This document shows, in pieces, positions 56,956 through 64,000 of a stretch of DNA of 64,000 nt. How positions within the stretch are numbered: the stretch's first letter is position 1; each line of letters begins with the position of its first letter. Under the pieces are notes generated by a model. It saw only the letters and a list, made by a program, of their open reading frames with translations, made no database searches and had not been told where the DNA came from. Source of the stretch: Phlebotomus papatasi (Eukaryota; Arthropoda; Insecta; Diptera; Psychodidae); assembly GCF_024763615.1 (NCBI RefSeq), contig NC_077222.1, positions 46,934,001 to 46,998,000 on the forward strand, read 5' to 3'. A program made the position numbers and the translations under genes.

Positions 56956-59784
56956 TTACTTCTTCAATACATAATCCTGTAGTTTTGCTGGAATATTAAC
57001 TGCACGTTGTGGTCTTGATGATGATGATTCCTGGCGATCCTGAAGAGGCTGGAATACCTTCTTGAGATGTGATGAGTTTCTTTCGTAGATCTTCTTTGAT
57101 GCGACATCTTGAATCTTCGTACGGGATCCAGATTTTTCAATAACTTTGAATTCAGTTGAACCAAAGTTTGGAGTCAACTTATTACCGGAAATTACCGTCT
57201 TCATCAGCACCTTATCTCCGATTTCAATATCATTGTGCTTCGCTCCTCTCTTCAAATCCTCATTCTCCTTCCCTTTGTGTTTCAAAATGCGATCTTTCTC
57301 AGAAAAGTCCATATCTGGTGGAGAAGTCTCCATATCAGTAAGCGATGGTATTTTCCCTCTTATAGTCCGTCCTATGCACAGCTCGGTGGGCGTCTTTCCC
57401 GTCGTCGTATGAGGTGTCGTATAATACATCAATAAGTACTCCTTGAGGTCCTTCTTCCAATCTCTATTCAGTGCTTGACTTATTTTAAGCCTTTTTAAAA
57501 CAGAACGATTCTGCCTCTCTACCTCACCGTTCTCTTGCGGCCAATAAGGTGTTGTGTTATTCAAATGAATACCCCTTATTTTGCAAAATTCTTCAAATTC
57601 TGTGCTGACAAATTGACGACCGTTATCCACTGTCACTGTCCTTGGAAATCCGAGTCTTACAAAAATGGCTTCAAGGCGGGTGCAAGTTTCTTTGGCTGTG
57701 ATTCGGGTCAGTATTTCGATCTCTTTGTACCTGCTAAAATAATCAACGATTACTAGCAAATACTCTCCTGATGGCAGAGGTCCCAAGAAATCTAGTGCCA
57801 CATCTACCCATGGTCCAGACGGAATCGGCCTTCGCTGCATTGGTTCTGGTTTACTGGGTAGTGCTACAACACGACAGCCTGCACATGTTTTGACAATATT
57901 CAAAACATCTTTATCCATACCCGGCCACCAAACTTTATCACGCAATCTTCTCTTCATCACAGATTCGCCTGGGTGGCCTTCGTGAGCTAACATCAACATC
58001 CTTGACCTCAACTTCACAGGAACTACAAGCTTTACACCCCTGACCAGTGTTTCTCCTGCGCACCCTAATTCATTTTTGAAAATCTGATATCCTTTAACAA
58101 TATCTGAGCTCCAATCCCCGGTATCCATAGCCTTCTTGACCGATATTAGTTCCTCATCCTCTCGTGCAGCTGTTTCAATCTCGCCGAAATCAATCGCTGC
58201 AGTCTCAAGCACTGACCTCACAAAACCATTGTCATCTTCATCAAATTCTTTTCTTTCCTTATCAATTGCAAGCCTTGACAGCGGGTCAGCAATATTAGAT
58301 TTCCCCTTCCTATACACCACGGTATAATCAAATGCTTGCATCCGAAGCACCCACCTCTCTATACGTGCACAAGGCTTTGACGTAGGTTTGAAAATGGCCT
58401 CTAGAGGCTTATGATCAGTCTCTAGTTCAAATTTTCGTCCAATAAGATAGACTGAAAATCTCTCAACGGCCCAGACCAAAGCTAGGGCTTCCCTTTCAGT
58501 TTGATAATATCTTTTTTCTGTATCCGTTAGACTCTTGCTTGCGTAACTTATAATCTTCGGATTAGAGTCAGAACGCCCTTCAAACTGAAGCAATACAGCT
58601 CCTAGTCCTACAGGTGAAGCATCTGCTACAATCCGAGTGCGATGATCATTGTTAAAGAATCCCAACGTATCCGGAGTAGCCATAACATCCTTCAGTTTTT
58701 GGAAAGCATTTTGGTGTTCATTCTCCCAGTGAAACCCACCATCTTCACGAATCAGTTGTCTCAATGGAAAAGTTAGTGTTGCGCAATCAGGTATGAATCG
58801 TCCCACATAATTTACTAACCCCAAAAAACTTCTCACTTCTTCTTTGGTCTGCGGGGCTCTAAAAGTCTTTATAGAAATCATTTTATCCTCAGCCAGATTG
58901 ATTCCACGCTCCGAAATTTTATGTCCCAAAAATACTATTTCGGAAGCTCGGAAAATACATTTATCACCGTTAAGAAGAACATTGTGTGCTCTCAATGTTT
59001 TCATCACATTCTCCAAAGCCATATCGTGTTCTGAACGAGATGCTCCAAAAACAATAATATCATCAATATAATTTAAAGCATTCTTACATGATGATAGCAT
59101 CTGCTCCATTATCTTTTGAAACATCTCAGGGGCACACGATATGCCAAACATCAGTCGTTTGAATCTGTACATACCTTTGTGGGTGATGAAGGTTGTAAGA
59201 TGTCGGCTTGACTCATCCAATTCCACCTGGTGAAAAGCACTCTTTATGTCCAAACGGGAAAATATTTTCGCTGATGTCAATCGTGGGAGAAAATCCTCAA
59301 ATGTCGGCATGTAATGGTTTTCTCTTCGGATTGCCTTATTTACCTGCCTCATGTCCACACACAGGCGAATATCTCCTTTGTCTTTTCCCACAATCACTAC
59401 CGGTGAAACCCAAGCACTTGGTTCATTTACCTCTTCAATTATGTCGGTTCTCAGCAACTCGGTCAGCTTTTCTTCTACTTGATCCATCAAGGCGATTGGT
59501 GGCCTACGTACGTGTTGTATTTTTGGTAAAATTGTCTCATCAACTGGAATGATCAGTTTAATTCCCTTTATTTTAGGAAACTGCATTCCTGCCAGATCTT
59601 TCGTTACTTGATTAATCACACTTCCTGGAGGAGTAGGAAATCCCAAAGTCAGAACCCCCAAAGCTTTCGCTGTGTCTTTCCCCAACAAAGATTGTGTCCC
59701 CTGTTTAATAACATAAAACCTTGTTTTTTTCCTGTGAATCTGAGGGTCCACCTTTAACTGCAATTGTAGCTTCAAAAACTCCAA
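56956..59784 (-). CDS. pol: Retrotransposon Pol: protease end, reverse transcriptase, RNase H, integrase
   Basis: This is an open frame of 942 codons without internal stops. It has no ATG at its start and is expected to be entered by frameshift from gag. The first 50 residues hold the protease C-terminus (LLGKDTAKALGV). Reverse transcriptase spans about 85-340, with YIDD at 239-242 and the RLDIKSAFHQV and LMFGISCAPE motifs. RNase H spans about 383-505 (VADAS, TDHKP, ADPLSR). Integrase has an HHCC zinc finger (H601, H604, C634, C637) and the DD35E triad D665, D720, E756. The tail is basic and GDKVL-containing. All catalytic residues are present, so the enzyme may be active. The protein copies the element RNA and inserts the cDNA into the genome. 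Confidence 0.93.
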   Translation of the reverse strand: MEFLKLQLQLKVDPQIHRKKTRFYVIKQGTQSLLGKDTAKALGVLTLGFPTPPGSVINQVTKDLAGMQFPKIKGIKLIIPVDETILPKIQHVRRPPIALMDQVEEKLTELLRTDIIEEVNEPSAWVSPVVIVGKDKGDIRLCVDMRQVNKAIRRENHYMPTFEDFLPRLTSAKIFSRLDIKSAFHQVELDESSRHLTTFITHKGMYRFKRLMFGISCAPEMFQKIMEQMLSSCKNALNYIDDIIVFGASRSEHDMALENVMKTLRAHNVLLNGDKCIFRASEIVFLGHKISERGINLAEDKMISIKTFRAPQTKEEVRSFLGLVNYVGRFIPDCATLTFPLRQLIREDGGFHWENEHQNAFQKLKDVMATPDTLGFFNNDHRTRIVADASPVGLGAVLLQFEGRSDSNPKIISYASKSLTDTEKRYYQTEREALALVWAVERFSVYLIGRKFELETDHKPLEAIFKPTSKPCARIERWVLRMQAFDYTVVYRKGKSNIADPLSRLAIDKERKEFDEDDNGFVRSVLETAAIDFGEIETAAREDEELISVKKAMDTGDWSSDIVKGYQIFKNELGCAGETLVRGVKLVVPVKLRSRMLMLAHEGHPGESVMKRRLRDKVWWPGMDKDVLNIVKTCAGCRVVALPSKPEPMQRRPIPSGPWVDVALDFLGPLPSGEYLLVIVDYFSRYKEIEILTRITAKETCTRLEAIFVRLGFPRTVTVDNGRQFVSTEFEEFCKIRGIHLNNTTPYWPQENGEVERQNRSVLKRLKISQALNRDWKKDLKEYLLMYYTTPHTTTGKTPTELCIGRTIRGKIPSLTDMETSPPDMDFSEKDRILKHKGKENEDLKRGAKHNDIEIGDKVLMKTVISGNKLTPNFGSTEFKVIEKSGSRTKIQDVASKKIYERNSSHLKKVFQPLQDRQESSSSRPQRAVNIPAKLQDYVLKK

Positions 59785-60865
59785 CTATTTCTAGAGGAGT
59801 TGTTTGTCCATATGCCTTGAGAATCTTGTCACACTGTGTTGACATTCCGGAAACCCGTACACCGCTATTCTTCATTTGAACCCAAGTCTTCTGATCAATT
59901 ATATTGTACTTTGACCCTGAATCAATTATCATTCTGATCAACACTCCCCCAACATTGCACCAAATCCTTTCATCATCGTCCCCGATATTAAAAATAAAAT
60001 TTTCTTCGTCAAAATCTTCGTTGATGGCTCGTACTTTTGCCTTCTTTGAAGCAGGTTTCTCGTCTTGTGTGACATCCGCTTTTCGTTTCAAGGTTTCACG
60101 ACTTTTGCATTGTGAGTAAAAGTGATTTTTCCCTCCACACTTGTTACAACGTTTCCCCATTGCAGGGCAGTCAGGATTTTTTGAATCGTGATTTCGTCCC
60201 CCACATCTAGTGCAGGAGAAAGTCTTCTTTTGTTGCCCCGAACGTATTTTGTTCACTCTCTCTGTATCACGGAGATTATCATCTTTTGTTCCACTGGCTC
60301 CACCAGCCTCCATTTCTTTAGATTGACGTTTTATTGCTTGATGAGCTTTAACAATTTTCGTCAATTGGGTAAGAGATAAATCCTCTTTTGCTAGTAATTT
60401 CTCCCTCAAATCTGAGTTAGCCATTAATATGACTCTGTCGACAATGGAAAACTCACGGCTTTCCACATCAGAGCTCCCAAAATTGCATTTTGCTGCCTGG
60501 TGCGTGAGGCGCATCATGAATTTTTCCAAAGTTTCATCTGATTCTGGTTTCATAGTGTAAAACAAATACCTTTCAAAACTCTCATGCTGTTTTGGTGCAA
60601 AATACTCATCGAGTTTTGCAATCGCTACTTTATATGGATTAGTATTTCGGTCTTGTTGAACATCTGCACCAGGAATTCTGTGAAATACTCTTTGAAGTTC
60701 AAAACTTCCCAAGGCCAAGAGCTGACTTTTCAGCTTAGTCGGATTTGTTTCGCCACTAGCCGCAGCTACATGCTCAAATCCTTGCTTCCATTCAATCCAC
60801 TTCGTCCGAATCTCACTATCTGGTAGTGATTCAAACTTGAAAGGTGGCAAATTCCACTTATCCAT
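59705..60865 (-). CDS. gag: Retrotransposon Gag with CCHC knuckles and protease start
   Basis: The first ATG in the frame is at 60865 (MDKWNLPPFKF). The frame is open upstream to 60979 but has only a TTG there, four codons after a stop. The 386 residues are a capsid-like helical region (1-200), two zinc knuckles at 218-253 (CX2CX4HX6C and CX2CX4HX4C), a basic KKAK segment, and an aspartic-protease start with IIDSGS at about 313-318. It overlaps pol by 80 bases, and pol lies in the +1 frame relative to gag. It forms the particle and binds element RNA. Confidence 0.9.
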   Translation of the reverse strand: MDKWNLPPFKFESLPDSEIRTKWIEWKQGFEHVAAASGETNPTKLKSQLLALGSFELQRVFHRIPGADVQQDRNTNPYKVAIAKLDEYFAPKQHESFERYLFYTMKPESDETLEKFMMRLTHQAAKCNFGSSDVESREFSIVDRVILMANSDLREKLLAKEDLSLTQLTKIVKAHQAIKRQSKEMEAGGASGTKDDNLRDTERVNKIRSGQQKKTFSCTRCGGRNHDSKNPDCPAMGKRCNKCGGKNHFYSQCKSRETLKRKADVTQDEKPASKKAKVRAINEDFDEENFIFNIGDDDERIWCNVGGVLIRMIIDSGSKYNIIDQKTWVQMKNSGVRVSGMSTQCDKILKAYGQTTPLEIVGVFEATIAVKGGPSDSQEKNKVLCY

Positions 60866-61091
60866 TCTTTTATCTGAAATAGTTTTAAGACAAAATGAAT
60901 CCTCTACTACAATTTCCTTGAGTGAGACTCTTTTGTGCAACTTACTCAGAATACCTTGAACAATCTTCGGGTTGTTCAACCGTTTATGCTATTTCACAGC
61001 AATGTCTCTCAGACTTTCCGTCGTGCGGAATTTGTTGTCCACTGACAAATGTGCCTTCCGGCCGTTCCGCCTTCAGCGGTGATACGTTCTC

Positions 61092-61341
61092 TTGCCTTCC
61101 CGGCAGCCCCGTCTTTTGCGGTGACCTGTTTTCTAGCCTTCTCGGCAGCCCCGTCTTTTGCGGCGGCCTATTTTCAGCCTTCTCGGCAGCCCTGCCTCAG
61201 CAGCGGCGTATTTGTGCCTTCTCGGCAGCCCCGTCTTTTGCGGCGGCCTGTTTTTCAGCCTTCTCGGCAGCCCTGCCTCAGCAGCGGCGTATTTGTGCCT
61301 TCTCGGCAGCCCCGTCTTTTGCGGCGGCCTGTTTTCAGCGG
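61092..61341 (-). repeat. GC-rich tandem repeat in the retrotransposon leader
   Basis: There are six units of 39-42 bp, each starting CCTTCTCGGCAGCCC on the plus strand, of two types. Type A continues with CGTCTTTTGCGGCGGCCTG, type B with TGCCTCAGCAGCGGCGTA. The order is A-A-B-A-B-A. It lies between the primer-binding site and gag, in the 5' untranslated leader of the element. Frames on the opposite strand are by-products of the repeat. Confidence 0.85.
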
Positions 61342-61518
61342 TCCAGTCGTCAACTTGGACTTATTCTTTAGAATATTTGCTATGTTCTTCCTCAAATAGA
61401 TTCTATTTGGGAGAAAACATAACCTCATTTCAGAAAAAGTAATTCATACCTTCTTTTCTTCTGTTCTCTCTATATTTATTCATTTATCCCATTTTCCATT
61501 TATTCTAATACCTGTCTT

Positions 61519-61536
61519 GTTTATCCTCCGTCGCCA
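61519..61536 (-). other. Primer-binding site
   Basis: Two bases after the 5' LTR the minus strand reads TGGCGACGGAGGATAAAC. TGG complements a tRNA CCA tail. The sequence resembles the complement of a serine tRNA 3' end apart from one extra G, but the tRNA is not certain. Confidence 0.7.
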
Positions 61537-61538
61537 CT

Positions 61539-61669
61539 TGTGGAGTTTGCATCCAACTATTAAATAAAATACTTTATTAAAGTTCACTAGTTGTTTATTT
61601 ATCTATCTTCTCACTTGACAGTCCAATCATAATAATCCCTTCTAATGCCATCTGACGGCGGGTACCACA
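61539..61669 (-). repeat. 5' LTR of the retrotransposon
   Basis: 131 bp, identical to 56798-56928. It is followed on the right by AAAAC, the second copy of the target duplication. Confidence 0.95.
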
Positions 61670-61674
61670 AAAAC

Positions 61675-62715
61675 AATATAAAAAAATTAAATTGTCATAA
61701 ATTTATTTCATAGTTAAACTAAGAAAACCCAAGAAAAATCGTGAAATAGGAACTTTTTTTTTAGGTTTTTTTTTTTTTTTTAAGAAACAGCCTGACAAGG
61801 GGTTCTTCATTGTTTAACCCTGGAGGTTGGAAAGTAAAACTGAGCCGACGATGACCATAAGGGTCTTTGACAGACCTGAGGATTAGCCGAGAGATGGCTT
61901 AGCGTAATTATATTAGAAATAATGGTCAAACTACATTTCCATCATTTTCCACTAAGTCGTCTCTCGGCTTAAGTTCTAAGTGTGTCTAAGGCATAAGATA
62001 AGGTGCGTTGTTCCTGTGCATATGTTGATACTAATGAAAGTATAAATACAATACGATACCTCTTGGTAACGCTCATATAACTCTCCCTTGTATAGGTAGG
62101 TTCTGGAATTGTCCTTTTTTTGATGCCAAAAATCCTTTGTGAAATTCCACTTATTCTACTTTCTAATCGCAGTCAAAAGTTTGCAATTCTGTTTGCTGAG
62201 GATTCACGTTTCACGAGGATTGGCAAGGCTCTTATTAGATTAAAATAGGATTTTTCGCCCAAAATGGCCGAAAAAAAAATTTAGAATTACATCTTAGTTT
62301 CGGTAAATAAAATATTAAATAATCAGCGATTGTATAAAAATTATGTGCAATTTAAGAAAAAATATATAAATCTTATTTCATTACTTAAATTAATTAAATT
62401 AATCATGTTATTATATTTATTACATAAATGTTTTGGTGTAAAACCAATTGAAAAATAAAAATTTAAAGTCATTAAATAATGACATAAGATACTCGTACAG
62501 TATTCTTTAAGAGATTACGTGGGTCGCGCATTATAAAACAAACAGCATATTTCCTTGACATAATTTTTCAACATAATAAAAATTTAATTCGAGTTCTTAA
62601 GTATATAAAACATATAAAAGTATAATATTTGTACTATATATTTTCTGAAATTTTCATTTTAAAAACTCATTCGTTGGAACCTGATTTTTGGATGTGGTTT
62701 TTGAAAAATTACATA
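61675..62715. other. Non-coding stretch with a small hairpin
   Basis: I see no gene. A pair of short inverted arms (GCCGAGAGATGGCTTAG near 61885 and TAAGTCGTCTCTCGGC near 61954) could mark a decayed MITE. The rest is AT-rich. Confidence 0.4.
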
Positions 62716-63525
62716 CAGTGCCCGCTCGCCGTGATCCGGACGGTTACATTTAAAATAATTTTAAGGTCATGCATGCATTTGTGTTTAGCAATGAAAATGA
62801 ATTATCCTGTGATGTTTTTGCTTAATAAATGAAGTATAATAGCATAGAATTCTCTTTTGTGTCTTTTTGAATTTTTATTTAAAACTTTTATACTAATTCT
62901 ACAAAAAAATTTGTACTATATTTTTGAGACGTTGAACATATTCAAAAAATCCATCCGGATAACACTTTAACAACGAGACAGTTTTCGCGGACCGAAAATC
63001 TGCAATAAAAATCAAACCGACCAGTAAAAGGTCTTACATCTAACCTTAGAAAATCCAAAAAAGTCTGATTCGGTGTATTTTTTTCCTCTATGAGCGATAG
63101 GGACAAAAATAGCCTAAAAATTTAAGTAATTTTTCTGACAATACCAATGAATAATTTTCACTCTAATGAAAAATATTATGTTTGAGTATTGTAGTTTTAA
63201 TTCACAAAAGGGTTTTGCTTAAAAAAAAATTGGAAGTATAAAAAATAATTAAAATTAATTTTCATTATGAGAATTTAAAAATTCGTCATTTTCGAGCTTA
63301 AAAATTTACTATAGAACAAATTCCTTGTGACTTGCAAAAAATATCTTAGATTCCTTCAACCTTACTTTGCAAAAATGTACAAACATAAGGAAAAAATAAC
63401 TTTAGGTAGTCAGGGAAAATTATTTTATTTGTGGGACACCGGTGTTCCAATCGTCCTTAAAGGGATAACGAACCGGATATCTGTCATATTGTCTCCCAAT
63501 CATCCGGATTACAAAACGGGCACTG
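62716..63525. mobile_element. Family J MITE copy 2, interrupted by another element
   Basis: The ends CAGTGCCCGCTCGCC and GGATTACAAAACGGGCACTG are flanked by TA. The left part matches 36996-37260 and the right part matches 37250-37324. Between them is the piggyBac-like insertion 62963-63464. Confidence 0.8.
62963..63464. mobile_element. piggyBac-like non-autonomous element, 4-bp duplication
   Basis: The left end CACTTTAACAACGA and right end TCGTCCTTAAAGGG are imperfect inverts. ATAA flanks both sides (62959-62962 and 63465-63468). The related copy at 45764 ends at TTAA, the piggyBac target. Length is 502 bp, with no transposase. Near the left end is one TTTTCGCGGACCGAAAA motif, which resembles the minisatellite unit at 45370. 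Confidence 0.65.
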
Positions 63526-64000
63526 TAGTTTTCGGTGGACAAAATTTCGCAGGGTGTATTCATCTGACATCAAAAAACTAAATATTTCCTTAGCTGATGA
63601 GTTAAACTTATACTTGAACGGAAGAATTTTTTCATCTTGATCACAATCTATTTTACAAGACAAAACGTGGTATAACACAGGTATAACATACGCCAAAAAT
63701 TGTACTTTTTTGTATAAAATTCTGCCAAAAATTCAAATTTCATTTAAGAAAAATTCTACCGCTCAAGTACGAGTTGTGTCCGGATTTTGGCAAGTTACCC
63801 TACTATTTTCTAAATAAAGAAAACGTAACAAAAAAATTGAGGTGTATTGTAGAAACAATACTATTTTAAATTTTTTTCATTGAAAATTATTGAAAGAGTG
63901 CATCTAAAACCTTGTTATAATTTAAGTATATAGTCCAGGAAATTTTAGTAATGCGATTCCAAGGAATTTCATCTAAAATTAATTCACTGTCCGTCATCCA
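63526..64000. other. Non-coding end of window
   Basis: AT-rich sequence. No gene or repeat was recognised. Confidence 0.4.

Larger units (their letters stand above)
56798..61669 (-). mobile_element. Intact Ty3/gypsy-type LTR retrotransposon
   Basis: A 4872-bp element read on the minus strand. It has identical 131-bp LTRs, a primer-binding site beside the 5' LTR, a repeat-bearing leader, gag-protease, pol (RT, RNase H, integrase) and a polypurine tract beside the 3' LTR. It is flanked by the 5-bp duplication AAAAC (56793-56797 and 61670-61674). There is no envelope gene. The domain order RT-RNase H-integrase defines Ty3/gypsy. The short LTR and CCHC gag resemble the Mag-like lineage, which is a guess. 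It inserted beside foldback element N. Confidence 0.95.

Noticed and set aside
57146..59552. Plus-strand frames within 57-59.5 kb
   Set aside because: They are antisense shadows of the pol reading frame.
61049..61442. Overlapping plus-strand frames rich in Ala, Pro, Ser and Arg
   Set aside because: They are products of the GC-rich tandem repeat in the retrotransposon leader and antisense to the element. They have no domain and no sensible start.
1..64000. CRISPR arrays, rRNA genes, bacterial operons or viral genomes
   Set aside because: No direct-repeat/spacer pattern, rRNA or prokaryotic gene layout was seen. The tandem arrays present are micro- and minisatellites.

Overview
This window is nuclear DNA from an insect, most likely a dipteran and perhaps a nematoceran such as a sand fly. 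The evidence is AT-rich sequence, small genes with GT-AG introns, a class II ARF close to Drosophila Arf102F, an insect-type DM4/12 secreted protein, and dense non-autonomous DNA transposons. One 500-N scaffold gap lies at 14460-14959. The species cannot be named from the sequence alone.

Region 1 (about 1-20.4 kb, minus strand) is the 5' part of a cell-surface receptor gene. A signal-peptide exon at 20384 is followed, after a 9-kb intron, by six exons between 11260 and 5359. Together they encode one Ig domain and two fibronectin type III domains. The splice phases all agree, and the gene runs off the left edge of the window. The best match is the neural receptor tyrosine phosphatase Ptp99A, but the phosphatase domains are not in the window.

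Region 2 (about 20.4-37.8 kb) has no convincing gene. It holds the receptor's upstream region, microsatellites, a 22-bp minisatellite and many terminal-inverted-repeat elements (mariner/pogo-like with TA duplications, one hAT MITE with an 8-bp duplication, and CACTG-ended elements).

Region 3 (37.8-54.8 kb) is the gene cluster: a three-exon ARF gene (+), a convergent two-exon DM4/12 gene (-), and, divergent from it, an eIF4G-like gene (+). The two eIF4G-like exons (40123-40984 and 53419-54791) are separated by a 12.4-kb intron packed with nested transposons. The joined protein (744 residues) has a proline-rich N-terminus, an eIF4E-binding motif and a MIF4G domain, but stops before any MA3 or W2 domain. 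It therefore looks like a shortened eIF4G paralogue.

Region 4 (55-64 kb) is mobile DNA: a 1.6-kb foldback element, then a young and apparently intact Ty3/gypsy-type LTR retrotransposon (56798-61669, minus strand). Its two 131-bp LTRs are identical, it has a 5-bp target duplication, and a GC-rich tandem repeat lies in its leader. Last comes a pogo-like MITE that was itself hit by a piggyBac-like element.

Apart from the ARF/DM4-12/eIF4G cluster there is no sign that the genes act in one pathway. I see no prokaryotic-type systems.
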